Notes under the pieces: generated by a model
Databases searched by the model: none
What the model was told of the DNA's origin: nothing
The model's input: only the letters and a program-made list of their open reading frames with translations
Made by a program: the position numbers and the translations under genes
Assembly (NCBI RefSeq): GCF_963674565.1
Contig: NZ_OY771430.1
Coordinates: 2,976,001 to 3,040,000, forward strand
Direction of reading: 5' to 3'
Length of the DNA stretch: 64,000 bases
DNA from: an uncultured Carboxylicivirga sp.
GTDB taxonomy: Bacteria > Bacteroidota > Bacteroidia > Bacteroidales > Marinilabiliaceae
Part shown: piece by piece, positions 27,317-37,028 of the stretch
Layout: each line of letters opens with the position of its first letter
How positions within the stretch are numbered: the first letter of the stretch is position 1

Positions 27317-27364
27317 AAAAATCTTCTCTCAGTTAGTTCAGGTTCTTAGCAGAAATAATATTCG

Positions 27365-27372
27365 TATCTTTG
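27365..27372 (+). promoter_or_regulatory. Probable -7 box of the coaX operon
   Basis: TATCTTTG matches TAnnTTTG, 45 bases before the coaX GTG. A clear TTG at the expected upstream distance is lacking. Confidence 0.5.
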
Positions 27373-27416
27373 AATCGTTCTATCAACCTTAAACAATTAA
27401 TTTAAGATAATTTAGC

Positions 27417-28151
27417 GTGAATTTAGTTATTGATAGAGGAAATACCCATCTTAAATATGGTATTTTTGACCAGTGCAAGTTAGTTGCTACTGATTCAACC
27501 AATTTTCTTGATAAAAATGATATTAAAAAACTAGTAAAAGAATTTGATATCTCAAATACTATATTATCATCTGTTGTTGTAGACAGAAATGATATTTTAG
27601 CAAAAAACCTTCAAGAAGAAACTAATTTCTTTTTGGAGCTATCGCATCTGACGCATCTTCCATTCTCATGGAACTACAAATCAAAAGAAACCATCGGTAA
27701 AGATAGGCTGGCTGCAGTAGCTGGCGCAATAGAGCTGCACCCAGAAAAGGATTTATTGGTTTTTGACGCCGGAACAGCTCTTACTTATGAAGTAATCGAC
27801 CATAACGGAACTTTTTTGGGTGGAAACATTTCGCCCGGTATGCAAATGCGTTTCAAAGCACTAAATACTTTTACCAGTCGACTACCATTACTTCAATCAA
27901 ATCCTGATGCACCCTTTATTGGAACATCTACTAAGGAAGCCATTGAAGCAGGTGTACAAAATAGTATTTCTATAGAAATAGATGGGCTAATTGCTCACTT
28001 TAGAGGCAATTACCCTCACCTTACATCTATTATTACAGGGGGAGATGCAGAATTTTTTGCTAGAAGAGTAAAAAATCCCATCTTTGTAGCTCCTAATTTA
28101 GTACTTATTGGACTTAATCGAATTCTGGAATATAATGCACAACACATATAA
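27417..28151 (+). CDS. coaX: Type III pantothenate kinase
   Basis: A 244-residue enzyme for the first step of coenzyme A synthesis. The ASKHA-fold motifs are clear: IDRGNTHLKYG (phosphate loop), GKDRLAAVAGA, DAGTALTYEVID and GGNISPGMQMRF. The start codon is GTG 27417; no in-frame ATG precedes the conserved N-terminus. It heads a run of six genes to ppiD, and its 3' end overlaps the next gene by 17 bases. Confidence 0.93.
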   Translation: MNLVIDRGNTHLKYGIFDQCKLVATDSTNFLDKNDIKKLVKEFDISNTILSSVVVDRNDILAKNLQEETNFFLELSHLTHLPFSWNYKSKETIGKDRLAAVAGAIELHPEKDLLVFDAGTALTYEVIDHNGTFLGGNISPGMQMRFKALNTFTSRLPLLQSNPDAPFIGTSTKEAIEAGVQNSISIEIDGLIAHFRGNYPHLTSIITGGDAEFFARRVKNPIFVAPNLVLIGLNRILEYNAQHI

Positions 28152-29430
28152 AAGTGGTTTAACCCTAATAATCATTGCATTACTGACGTTTTCAGCTACT
28201 GCTCAAAAACGAACTTACTCACCTTATTCAAGATATGGTATTGGTGAATTGCAAGATGGAGGTTTCGGACGGAATGCAGCTATGGGTAGAACCGGTATTG
28301 CACTTCAAAATTCATACAACCTTAACAATATAAATCCAGCATCATACAGCGGATTGGATTCTATGTCGTTTTATTTTGAAGGTGGTTTGATGAATTACAG
28401 TCAATCATTAAAGTCTACTGATGCAAGCTCGGACTTCTCTGATATGCATTTCGACTATTTCGCAATAGGTTTTCCTATCGCAAAATGGGGATTCATGTCT
28501 TTTGGACTACAACCGGCATCGGCTGTTGGTTACGACTTTTATGAAGAAAATACCAATACCGCTAATGTTGGTGATTATACCCTTTCATCTGCCATGGGTA
28601 ACGGCAACACAACTAAAACATATGCAGGTTTAGCTTTAAAGCCTTTTAAAGATTTTTCTCTTGGCGTGCATTCTGTTTATTTGTTTGGTAAAATAAGAAA
28701 TTCAAATATTGCCCAATTTCAGAATGATCCATTCGCATCTTATCTGGGGTCTGAAGAAGCTTTACGTATAAATGATATTTATTTTGATTTTGGCGTCCAA
28801 TATAAAATTGATATCAACCAAAAGCAGGAACTTGTTATTGGAGGTATCTACAGACCTAAAACTGGAATAAATGCCAACATGACTAAGTTAGTTGGTCAGG
28901 GTACCAGTCTGAATTCAGATGGTTCAATGGTTAATACCATTGACACACTTCAATTCATAGAAGATGAATTAAAAAGAACTGCGTTTGAGATGCCTGAGAA
29001 AATTGGATTTGGAGTAGCCTATAATATAAAAGATGCAGTAACTCTAACTGCTGAATATACACTTGAAAAGTGGAGTGAAGCCAAATTTCCGGATGAAATA
29101 ACAGAAACATCCGACTTGCAAAAGTGGGCATTTGGAGGAGAAATTATTCCTAATGAGCGCGCTACATCCTACTTATCACGTTTGCGTTATCGCTTTGGAA
29201 CGTACTATAAGAAAGACTATTTAATTTTAAACGAACACCAACTAACTGACTTTGGCATAAGTTTTGGTGTAGGTTTACCATTGAAAAGAACAAAAACGTC
29301 ATTCAATTTAGCTTTTGAATGGGGACAACGAGGAACAACAGATTATAATCTTGTAAAAGAAAACTATGCTAAATTAACAATGAACCTTACTCTTCACGAG
29401 TTCTGGTTTGTTAAACGTAAATTTGATTAA
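28135..29430 (+). CDS. Outer-membrane beta-barrel protein (OmpP1/FadL-like)
   Basis: A 431-residue protein with a signal peptide (about 1-24, ending SATAQ) and amphipathic strands throughout. The segment YSRYGIGELQDGGFGRNAAMGRTGIAL is the N-terminal hallmark of Bacteroidetes OmpP1/FadL/TodX-like barrels, and the C-terminus ends with aromatic strands. It may be a hydrophobic-substrate channel, but the substrate is unknown. ATG 28135 was chosen because the signal peptide starts there; it overlaps coaX by 17 bases, implying translational coupling. The same neighbours recur in many Bacteroidetes. Confidence 0.78.
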   Translation: MHNTYKSGLTLIIIALLTFSATAQKRTYSPYSRYGIGELQDGGFGRNAAMGRTGIALQNSYNLNNINPASYSGLDSMSFYFEGGLMNYSQSLKSTDASSDFSDMHFDYFAIGFPIAKWGFMSFGLQPASAVGYDFYEENTNTANVGDYTLSSAMGNGNTTKTYAGLALKPFKDFSLGVHSVYLFGKIRNSNIAQFQNDPFASYLGSEEALRINDIYFDFGVQYKIDINQKQELVIGGIYRPKTGINANMTKLVGQGTSLNSDGSMVNTIDTLQFIEDELKRTAFEMPEKIGFGVAYNIKDAVTLTAEYTLEKWSEAKFPDEITETSDLQKWAFGGEIIPNERATSYLSRLRYRFGTYYKKDYLILNEHQLTDFGISFGVGLPLKRTKTSFNLAFEWGQRGTTDYNLVKENYAKLTMNLTLHEFWFVKRKFD

Positions 29431-29451
29431 TAAAAGATAAACCGCAATACC

Positions 29452-30807
29452 ATGCCAATGAAAATTACTACATTACTAATTACAGCATTGCTTTTAAGCA
29501 CTGCTACATTTGCACAAAAGGGAGTTGAAGATGGGTCCAAATATGGACATGGAGAAGATAGCGTAAGATGCTTAGAAAACCTTTCGCTTTATGCTGAATA
29601 TTATAAGCAAAAAAACTTAAAAGAAGCATTTCCATATTGGCAAATTGCATTTAATGAATGCCCATTGTCAACCAGCCGTATTTATTCTGATGGAGAAAAC
29701 ATGGTTAGTACCATGTTGAAAAAAGAAAAGGATGCTACTAAACAAGAAGAGCTTTATCAATTATTGATGAAGGTTTATGACCAAAGAATTAAATACTTTG
29801 GAGACCACAGTAGATATCCTGCTTCCTACATCAATGGTAAAAAAGCCGTGTCGATGTTACAGTTTAAAAAGGATGATCCTGAAGTAGTGAAAGAAGCTCA
29901 GGCTTTATTAAAAAGCTCAGTTGCTGATCGTAAAGCAAAAGCACAACCAGCTGTTTTACTATCTTATATGATGAGTTCAGTTGCTACTTTCAAATTAAAT
30001 GCTACTTCTGCTGAGGATTTGGTTGATACTTATATTGAAGTTTCAAACATTTTCCAGAAGCAAATTGATAGCGATTCTAAAAATGCGCAAGTATTAACAG
30101 ATTATAAAAATCAGGTAGAAGCACTTTTTGCGCAAAGTGGTGCTGCTGACTGTGAAACTTTAGCAGGAATTTTTGGTCCTCAATTACCAGATCACACTCA
30201 GGATTTAGACTGGTTAAAGAGAGTAAACCGATTATTGGCAAGAGGAGATTGTACAGAGTCTGATTTGTTTTATAAGTCTTCGGAGCACTTGCATAACATT
30301 GAACCATCTTCTTCTTCAGCATTTGGTTTAATGCAGATGTATTTGAAAACAAATGACCTTGACAAAGCGATACAATATGGTAAAGAAGCTGTTGAATTAG
30401 AAGAAGACATCAACACAAAAGCTAAATACCATAACTACCTTTCAATAATCTATTTGTCGCAAAAACAATATGCTGCTGTACGTGCAGAAGCAAACAAAGC
30501 TATTGCGCTTCGTCCTGATTGGGGTAAACCTTACATCATGATCGGTAAAGCTTATGCCGCTGGTGCAAATAACTTTGGAGCTGATGAATTTGAACACAAA
30601 ACAGCTTATTGGGCTGCTGTTGATCAATTTGCAAAAGCTAAATCAGTTGATCCTGAATCAGCAAGCGAAGCCAATGATTTAATCGTTACTTATTCGCAAT
30701 ATTTCCCAGGTACAGAAGAAATCTTTTTCCGTAACTTCAAAGAAGGAGATGCTTATAAATTGGGAGACTGGATTAACGTTCAAACAACAGTTAGAGCTAA
30801 AAAATAA
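29452..30807 (+). CDS. Secreted tetratricopeptide-repeat protein
   Basis: A 451-residue protein with a signal peptide ending TFAQKG. TPR helices are evident in the C-terminal half (LMQMYLKTNDLDKAIQYGKEA, YLSIIYLSQKQYAAVRAEANKA, GKPYIMIGKAYA), and the N-terminal half is helical too. It is likely a periplasmic scaffold. ATG 29452 and ATG 29458 are both possible starts. It sits between a barrel gene and lptC, which hints at an envelope-assembly role, but no direct evidence assigns one. Confidence 0.8.
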   Translation: MPMKITTLLITALLLSTATFAQKGVEDGSKYGHGEDSVRCLENLSLYAEYYKQKNLKEAFPYWQIAFNECPLSTSRIYSDGENMVSTMLKKEKDATKQEELYQLLMKVYDQRIKYFGDHSRYPASYINGKKAVSMLQFKKDDPEVVKEAQALLKSSVADRKAKAQPAVLLSYMMSSVATFKLNATSAEDLVDTYIEVSNIFQKQIDSDSKNAQVLTDYKNQVEALFAQSGAADCETLAGIFGPQLPDHTQDLDWLKRVNRLLARGDCTESDLFYKSSEHLHNIEPSSSSAFGLMQMYLKTNDLDKAIQYGKEAVELEEDINTKAKYHNYLSIIYLSQKQYAAVRAEANKAIALRPDWGKPYIMIGKAYAAGANNFGADEFEHKTAYWAAVDQFAKAKSVDPESASEANDLIVTYSQYFPGTEEIFFRNFKEGDAYKLGDWINVQTTVRAKK

Positions 30808-30811
30808 GAAC

Positions 30812-31405
30812 TTGATACCTTATTTTAAAAATACTAAACACATTATATATTCAGCAAGCAGTATATTACTGCTTGCTGTTTATGTTTTATCGAGTTCATG
30901 CTCAACCAACAAACCCGAAGAAATTCAAGCTATCAGTAACAGGGAGGAAATACCTTCCCTTGTGTTTCGTGATTTAGAGAGTGTTTTTACCGACTCCGGA
31001 AGAGTAGAAAGACGTGTGATTACACCTGAAATGAAACACTTCACTTATTCAAAAGATGAAGCAAGAATAGAATTTCCGCAAGGACTAAATGTTATTACCT
31101 ACAACACTGACGGAAGTGTAAAAGGACAAATTAAAGCCCGACATGCCATCTATTTCGAGAAAGACGAACTGTGGGAACTGAACAACGATGTGGAAGCCGT
31201 AAGTGAAAAAAATGAGATTCTGAATACAGAACAATTATTTTGGGATACCAAAAAAGAAATTATCTACTCTGATAAATTCGTAAAAATTACCAGCGAAAGT
31301 GGAATTTGGATGGGTACAGGATTTGACGCTGATCAGAACATGGATAAATGGGAAATCAGAGATATATCAGGCGAAATGGAATTCGAAGATGATGGTTCCA
31401 ATTAA
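30812..31405 (+). CDS. lptC: LptC-like LPS export lipoprotein
   Basis: A 197-residue protein with a lipobox (LSSSC, Cys30) and an LptC beta-jellyroll: VITYNTDGSVKGQIKARHAIYFEKDELWELNNDVEAV, then TEQLFWDTKKEIIYSDKFVKI. LptC transfers lipopolysaccharide from the inner-membrane LptBFG extractor to LptA. The probable start is TTG 30812, four bases after the TPR stop, because no ATG lies between that stop and the signal sequence; an in-frame ATG at 30749 would overlap the TPR gene by 59 bases. The Bacteroidetes protein is a lipoprotein rather than a bitopic protein as in E. coli. Confidence 0.82.
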   Translation: MIPYFKNTKHIIYSASSILLLAVYVLSSSCSTNKPEEIQAISNREEIPSLVFRDLESVFTDSGRVERRVITPEMKHFTYSKDEARIEFPQGLNVITYNTDGSVKGQIKARHAIYFEKDELWELNNDVEAVSEKNEILNTEQLFWDTKKEIIYSDKFVKITSESGIWMGTGFDADQNMDKWEIRDISGEMEFEDDGSN

Positions 31406-31444
31406 TTTTTCCTATCTTTCATACTGAATAGTCGCATTGCATAA

Positions 31445-32710
31445 ATGAACACTTACACAATCATTTTATTAACCTTAATTTTCTCAGCCTTCTTCTCAGG
31501 TTGTGAAATGGCCTTTTTCAGCTCTAATAAATTATTGCTGGAACTAAACAAAAAAAAATATCCTTTTCCTGCACGAATCATTGATCGATTTGTCCAGAAC
31601 CCAGAAGTGTTTCTGTCGACCATTCTTGTAGGTAACAATGTAGCCTTGGTTATATATGGATTACAAATGGCTGATATTTTGGAGCCATTTATAAAATTGC
31701 ATATCACAGATTCTGATAGTGGTATTTTACTTCTGCAAACCTCATTTTCAACATTAATTATTTTAATAACAGCCGAGTTTCTACCAAAAACTCTGTTCAG
31801 AATACATCCAACGATGCTACTGAATGTTTTTGCTTTGCCTTTGCTGTTTTTTTACACCATACTTTATCCAATCAGCCGATTTACCATGTGGCTTTCAAAT
31901 ATTGTGATAAAGGTAATTTTACGCTCAAAAAACATTCAACCCAGAGCCAAATGGATGTTGGGAAGAGTAGACCTCGATAACCTGTTAACCGAGCATCACG
32001 ACAAAATAGATAAAACAGACGATGCCTCTCATGAAATCAAATTATTGAAAAACGCCCTTGATTTTTCAAAACTTAAAATCAGAGATTGCACTGTACCCCG
32101 CACCGATCTTCAGGCAATTGAAGTGCAGGAAGAAATTGAACCCTTGCGACAAAAATTTATCGAAACAGGTCTTTCAAAAATTTTGGTTTTTAAAGATAGT
32201 ATCGATAATATCATCGGATACGTACATGTATCATCGCTCTTTAAAAATCCTAAAAAACTTCGCAACTGTGTGAGTCCTATATCCATTGTTCCGGAAACAA
32301 TGACGGCTAATAAAGTTCTGGAGCTCTTCACTAAAGAACATAAAAGTATTGCTCTTGTAGTTGACGAATTTGGTGGTACGGCTGGGGTTGTAACTTTGGA
32401 AGACATTTTGGAAGAAATATTTGGTGAGATTAACGATGAGCATGATGTTTCGGAACATGTAGAGCAAAAAATAAGCGAGACTGAATATATCTTCTCAGCT
32501 CGCTTAGAAATTGATTACCTGATCGAAAAATACAAAATAAACCTGCCCCTATCTGACGAGTACGAAACAATAGCCGGATTAATTCTGACTCATAATAAAT
32601 CAATACCAGAGGTGAATGATATAATCAACATTGGTAGTTTTACCTTCCAGATTCTTCAGGCAACTAATGCCCGCATCGAATTAGTAAAGGTTTCTATTTC
32701 CTCTCAGTAA
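31445..32710 (+). CDS. CNNM/CorC-family transporter (hemolysin-like CBS protein)
   Basis: A 421-residue protein. The N-terminal 170 residues form a DUF21/CNNM transmembrane domain (FSGCEMAFFSSNKL, ILVGNNVALVIYG, TAEFLPKTLFR). A CBS pair spans about 205-330 (VPRTDLQAIE, VVDEFGGTAGVVTLEDILEEIFGEI) and a CorC_HlyC domain about 345-420. Homologues export Mg2+ or are linked to cobalt/magnesium tolerance; the older label hemolysin is unproven. It follows lptC by 39 bases in the same direction. Confidence 0.87.
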   Translation: MNTYTIILLTLIFSAFFSGCEMAFFSSNKLLLELNKKKYPFPARIIDRFVQNPEVFLSTILVGNNVALVIYGLQMADILEPFIKLHITDSDSGILLLQTSFSTLIILITAEFLPKTLFRIHPTMLLNVFALPLLFFYTILYPISRFTMWLSNIVIKVILRSKNIQPRAKWMLGRVDLDNLLTEHHDKIDKTDDASHEIKLLKNALDFSKLKIRDCTVPRTDLQAIEVQEEIEPLRQKFIETGLSKILVFKDSIDNIIGYVHVSSLFKNPKKLRNCVSPISIVPETMTANKVLELFTKEHKSIALVVDEFGGTAGVVTLEDILEEIFGEINDEHDVSEHVEQKISETEYIFSARLEIDYLIEKYKINLPLSDEYETIAGLILTHNKSIPEVNDIINIGSFTFQILQATNARIELVKVSISSQ

Positions 32711-32821
32711 TTTATTGAAACTTTATTCATATAAAGAATCATCGTCAGAATGCATAATACTATGTTTTTTGTATATTCGTAACCTATTTTGAAAAAAGAC
32801 AATAATTATAAGTAATAAAGA

Positions 32822-34882
32822 ATGGCAACATTAGAAAAAATTAGGAGCAAAGCCGGTTTAGTGATCGTTGTGATCGGTGTCGGTATGGCTGCCTTTTTGT
32901 TGGGAGACTTAATGAACTCAGGGGGTTCTATGTTTAGAAGCAATCAGATGGAAATTGCTGAAATAAACGGAACTACTGTATCATTACCTGAATATCAGGC
33001 TTATTTAACTGAATTAGAAGATTACTATAAACTTAATTCCCGTTCGGCCGGAATGGATGAGAATACTTCTTATGAATTAAGAGAAACAGCTTGGAATCAA
33101 CTGGTTCAGGATGTGATTATGAATGAGAAGTATGATGAGCTTGGAATAGAAGTGACATCTGATGAAATTTTTGAAATGGCTACAGGTAAAAATGTACACC
33201 CTCAGATTCGTCAAATGTTTACAAATCCTCAAACAGGAATTTTTGACAAGCAACAAGTAATCAATTTCCTTAGTCAGAAAAACAATGATTCAAATGCTCG
33301 TTTCTACTGGATGTTTCTTGAGAAACAAATCAAGAAAGAGCGTTTAATGAAAAAATATAGTGAGTTACTAAATAAAGGAATGTTTATCACAACCGCCGAA
33401 GCTCAGGCTGAAGCTGAAGCTAAGAAAGCTGTTGTTGATTTCGATTTTGTTGTAAAACGTTACCGTTCTATTTCAGATTCAACAATCATTGTTTCTGAAA
33501 GTGAAATCAAAGATTATTACAACAAAAACATTGAAAACTACAAGCAGGATGCTACCCGCGAAGTTGAATATGTTTCTTTTGAAGTAAAACCTTCTGCGGA
33601 TGATAAAGCTGCAACGCTTGATTGGATTACTAAATCAAGAGCAGAATTTGCAAATCCTGAAACTGACCCAATTCAGTATGTTAAAATGAACTCAGAAACT
33701 GAGTACGTTGATCGTAACTGGAAAAAAGAACAACTGAGTGTGCAACTACAGGATTTTGTTAGTGGTGCTAAGGTTGGTGAAGTATACGGACCATATCTGG
33801 AAGCCGAAACTTACAAATTAACTCGTTTGGTTGATATTAAAGAAATGCCAGACTCAGTAAAAGCACGTCACATTTTACTAAAAGATCCTGCTGTTGCTGA
33901 TAGCTTGTTTACTCTTGTTAAAGGTGGAGCTAATTTTGCTGATATCGCTCGTTCTAATTCACAAGATCCTGGTTCAGCTATTAATGGTGGTGACCTTGGA
34001 TGGTTCAACGAAGGAACCATGGTTAAAGAATTTAACGATGCTTGTTTCAATGGTAAAAAAGGTGATATTGTGAAGGTTCAAACTCAATTTGGTATTCACA
34101 TTATCAACATACAGGATAAAGGAACCCCTGTTACTAAATACAATATTGCAACACTTGATCGTCAGATTACATACAGCTCTAAAACTAACCAACAGGTTTA
34201 TGCGCAGGCAGCTAAATTTGCCTCTCAAAATAAAACTTACGATCAGTTTAATGAGAGCATTCAAAGCGAAAACCTGATTAAAAGATATGGACGAAATATC
34301 CGCCAGGCAGACCGCAAAGTTTCTAATCTTGAGAATTCAAGAGAAATGGTGCGTTGGGCATTCAAAGCTGATATTAAAGACATGTCAGAGATCTTTGAAT
34401 TTGGTGATGAATATGTAATTGCATACCTAACCGGGATCAACGAAGAAGGTTACCAATCTTTAGCTTCTGTTAAATCTGCTATTGAACGCCAGTTGCGTAA
34501 TGAGAAAAAAGCAGAACAATTAATAGCTGAGATTAACAACAATAAAAAAGGCAACGACCTTAATGCATTGGCTTCGGCAATTAACGAAGAAGTTCAATCT
34601 GCAAACGATATTACATTTGCTTCATACCAGGTTCCTGGTGCCGGTGTTGAACCAGCCTTAGTTGCCTTGGCAACAACAGCAAAACAAGGTGAAGTTAGTG
34701 CGCCAGTGGCAGGTAACAATGGTGTTTTTGTTGTTAAAGTTACTGATATAACAATGGATGAAACTGATGTTGAAGCTGCTAAAGCTCAAATGAAGCAAAA
34801 CAATGCTTACAAGGTTTACCAGGCATACCAGACTATTAAAGACAAAGCCAGCATTGTTGACGAAAGAATTAAATTCTACTAG
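32822..34882 (+). CDS. ppiD: PpiD-like membrane-anchored peptidyl-prolyl isomerase
   Basis: A 686-residue periplasmic folding factor. One N-terminal membrane helix (about 12-30), then a SurA_N-like chaperone module with the SPPRATAEA-equivalent region, and a parvulin domain at about 345-440 (ARHILLKDP, GGDLGWFNEGTMVKEF, TQFGIHIINI). The C-terminal part repeats helical chaperone elements. PpiD helps newly secreted outer-membrane proteins leave the Sec translocon. Its position after lptC and a barrel gene fits an envelope-assembly operon. A strong terminator follows. Confidence 0.9.
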   Translation: MATLEKIRSKAGLVIVVIGVGMAAFLLGDLMNSGGSMFRSNQMEIAEINGTTVSLPEYQAYLTELEDYYKLNSRSAGMDENTSYELRETAWNQLVQDVIMNEKYDELGIEVTSDEIFEMATGKNVHPQIRQMFTNPQTGIFDKQQVINFLSQKNNDSNARFYWMFLEKQIKKERLMKKYSELLNKGMFITTAEAQAEAEAKKAVVDFDFVVKRYRSISDSTIIVSESEIKDYYNKNIENYKQDATREVEYVSFEVKPSADDKAATLDWITKSRAEFANPETDPIQYVKMNSETEYVDRNWKKEQLSVQLQDFVSGAKVGEVYGPYLEAETYKLTRLVDIKEMPDSVKARHILLKDPAVADSLFTLVKGGANFADIARSNSQDPGSAINGGDLGWFNEGTMVKEFNDACFNGKKGDIVKVQTQFGIHIINIQDKGTPVTKYNIATLDRQITYSSKTNQQVYAQAAKFASQNKTYDQFNESIQSENLIKRYGRNIRQADRKVSNLENSREMVRWAFKADIKDMSEIFEFGDEYVIAYLTGINEEGYQSLASVKSAIERQLRNEKKAEQLIAEINNNKKGNDLNALASAINEEVQSANDITFASYQVPGAGVEPALVALATTAKQGEVSAPVAGNNGVFVVKVTDITMDETDVEAAKAQMKQNNAYKVYQAYQTIKDKASIVDERIKFY

Positions 34883-34901
34883 AATTTTTTAAGCTATATA
34901 C

Positions 34902-34934
34902 AAAAAGCAGAACATTAAGTTCTGCTTTTTTTTG
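34902..34934 (+). terminator. Rho-independent terminator after ppiD
   Basis: A perfect 12-bp stem (34902-34913 with 34919-34930) has loop ATTAA and runs into a T-tract. It closes the coaX-ppiD operon. Confidence 0.95.
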
Positions 34935-34985
34935 ATCCTATTTCTACCATTTATCTGAACCATCAAAATCCAATTAACAGGATAC

Positions 34986-35016
34986 AAAAAAACCGGATTC
35001 TTCCGAATCCGGTTTT
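34986..35016 (-). terminator. Rho-independent terminator after yqeY (end of dcw cluster)
   Basis: AAAACCGGATTC at 34989-35000 pairs perfectly with 35005-35016 across loop TTCC. Read on the minus strand it is followed by a T-tract, so it ends the long minus-strand cluster. Confidence 0.92.
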
Positions 35017-35036
35017 CATATATTGAATAACTATAA

Positions 35037-35486
35037 CTATCCTAACAGTTCTTTAACAACAGCAGAAATATCTTTTCCATCAGCTTTACCTGCCAGTTCT
35101 TTAGATGCTACTCCCATCACCTTACCCATTTCTTTCATTGATGTTGCACCTGTTTGTTCGATGATAGCCTTTACAGCAATCACCAATTCATCTTTACTCA
35201 TTTGAGCCGGTAAATAGCCTGAAATAGCCTCTACTTCGGCCAATTCCTTTTCAGCTAAATCTGATCTGTTTTGTTGTGAAAAAAGAGCCGCTGCATCTTT
35301 ACGCTGCTTCACCATTTTCTGTATAATCTTTACTATATCCGCATCAGTTAATTCACCACTTCCATCCTTGGCTGTTTTAGCTTCAAGAACCTCTTTTTTA
35401 ATACCACGCAAAGCTTCCAAACGGATACGATCCTTAGCCTTCATGGCTTCTTTAATATCATTATTAAGTGTTACTTCTAAACTCAT
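35037..35486 (-). CDS. yqeY: GatB/YqeY domain protein
   Basis: A 149-residue helical protein of the GatB/YqeY family. LEALRGIKKEVLEAKTA and LPAQMSKDELVIAVKAII, with the GKVMGVASKELAGKADGK tail, match YqeY. These proteins share the tRNA-binding tail domain of the GatB amidotransferase subunit and may act in tRNA metabolism; the exact role is unsettled. It follows ftsZ by 12 bases and is the last gene of the cluster. Confidence 0.92.
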   Translation of the reverse strand: MSLEVTLNNDIKEAMKAKDRIRLEALRGIKKEVLEAKTAKDGSGELTDADIVKIIQKMVKQRKDAAALFSQQNRSDLAEKELAEVEAISGYLPAQMSKDELVIAVKAIIEQTGATSMKEMGKVMGVASKELAGKADGKDISAVVKELLG

Positions 35487-35498
35487 TGTATTTTTGAT

Positions 35499-37007
35499 TT
35501 AATCAACATTATCATGTAAGTATGGATTATCCCTGCTAATGCGAGGTCCATTCTTTGAATCATCAGATAAAGAGAAACGACTTACCTGCGACTGTGTGTT
35601 TACTTCCGGTTTGGTTTTACCCAAAGCCATCTGTTTACGTTTATAAGCCGGTATATTTTCCAATTGCTCAATCATTCTTTCATCTTCCATCTCCTCCTGA
35701 GTCAGCTGAACACGACGATGCCCATATGCAGCCGCACTTTGCTCCATTCCATAACCATTATCAAACAGGTTATCGTCCAGTTGAAACTTCTCAACTTCAG
35801 GTGCTTTATTTGTGTTTTGAGGAACAATTGGTTTATAATATTTATCTATACGTTGTTGTTTTTGTTTTTCGATCTTTTCGAAATCTACAACTCTACCAAC
35901 CCCTTCTTCATCATCAGAGAGCTCAAAAGCACTTTCTTCTTCATCATTAACAGCATCTGTAACTTCTCCATTCTCATCGAGCGAAAAACGGGTAACCGCA
36001 TCCTGTTTCTTTTTTTCCTGATGCTCGATTAACTGACCAGAAACAAACCCGGTTGCAATAATGGTTACACATACCTGACCTGCTAAAGATTCATCGTTAC
36101 CAGTACCCCAAATAATTGAAGCACTATCACCAACAACCTCTTGCACATAGTCAGTTATTTCACCCACTTCATCCATGGTTACCTCATCACTTCCTGAGGT
36201 TATATTCAGAAGTATATTTTTAGCTCCTTTAATATCATTATTATTCAACAGTGGCGACTCCAATGAAGCCTGAATAGCATCGATGGCACGTGTTGCACCT
36301 TCTGCATAGGCCGATCCCATAATAGCTACACCACTGTCTTTCATCACAGTTTCAACATCAGCAAAGTCCACATTTATATATCCATGAACCGTAATGATCT
36401 CAGCGATACCTTTTGCTGCTGTAGATAAAACATCATCAGCTCTGGAGAAAGCATTGGAAAGCTTCAGGTCACCAAACATCTCTCTCAGACGCTCATTATT
36501 GATAATGAGCAACGAATCGACGTTTTTCTCCATTTCTGCAATACCATCAAGAGCCTGATTGATTCTCAGTTTACCTTCAAAACGGAAAGGAATGGTTACA
36601 ATACCCACTGTTAAGATGCCCATTTCTTTTGCTTTCTTGGCAATGATCGGGGCTGCTCCGGTACCGGTTCCTCCACCCATACCAGCTGTTACGAACACCA
36701 TTTTGGTATTGTTTTCCAATACCCGTACAACATCTTCGAGGTTCTCAATGGCTGCCTCACGTCCTCTGTCGGGACGGTTACCTGCACCTCTTCCTTCAGT
36801 TAATGATTCACCTAATTGAATTTTAACAGGAACAGGGCTATTTTCTAATGCCTGTGCATCGGTGTTACACACCACAAAACTAACATCTTTTATGCCCAGA
36901 CTGTACATGTAGTTGACGGCGTTGCTTCCGCCTCCTCCTACCCCAATCACTTTTATGATCGAGGAATTATTCTGAGGCATATCAAAATTCATCAAATCTT
37001 CACTCAT
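35499..37007 (-). CDS. ftsZ: FtsZ, tubulin-like cell-division GTPase
   Basis: A 502-residue protein. GVGGGGSNAVN and the tubulin signature GGGTGTGA at 111-118 bind GTP, and NVDFADVE supplies the T7 loop region. The globular part ends near 320; the remaining 180 residues are an unusually long charged linker typical of Bacteroidetes, finishing with a conserved tail (NPYLHDNVD) that probably binds FtsA. It assembles the cytokinetic ring. It sits directly after ftsA. Confidence 0.98.
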   Translation of the reverse strand: MSEDLMNFDMPQNNSSIIKVIGVGGGGSNAVNYMYSLGIKDVSFVVCNTDAQALENSPVPVKIQLGESLTEGRGAGNRPDRGREAAIENLEDVVRVLENNTKMVFVTAGMGGGTGTGAAPIIAKKAKEMGILTVGIVTIPFRFEGKLRINQALDGIAEMEKNVDSLLIINNERLREMFGDLKLSNAFSRADDVLSTAAKGIAEIITVHGYINVDFADVETVMKDSGVAIMGSAYAEGATRAIDAIQASLESPLLNNNDIKGAKNILLNITSGSDEVTMDEVGEITDYVQEVVGDSASIIWGTGNDESLAGQVCVTIIATGFVSGQLIEHQEKKKQDAVTRFSLDENGEVTDAVNDEEESAFELSDDEEGVGRVVDFEKIEKQKQQRIDKYYKPIVPQNTNKAPEVEKFQLDDNLFDNGYGMEQSAAAYGHRRVQLTQEEMEDERMIEQLENIPAYKRKQMALGKTKPEVNTQSQVSRFSLSDDSKNGPRISRDNPYLHDNVD

Positions 37008-37028
37008 TTCCGTCCGTTTTAATCACCA

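Noticed and set aside
31445..32710. Hemolysin
   Set aside because: The CNNM plus CBS plus CorC_HlyC order indicates an ion transport-related protein; the hemolysin label is historical.
32717..32732. Short hairpin CTTTAT/ATAAAG after the CNNM gene as a terminator
   Set aside because: The stem is only 6 bp, AT-rich, and has no T-tract, so transcription probably continues into ppiD or restarts at an unseen promoter.
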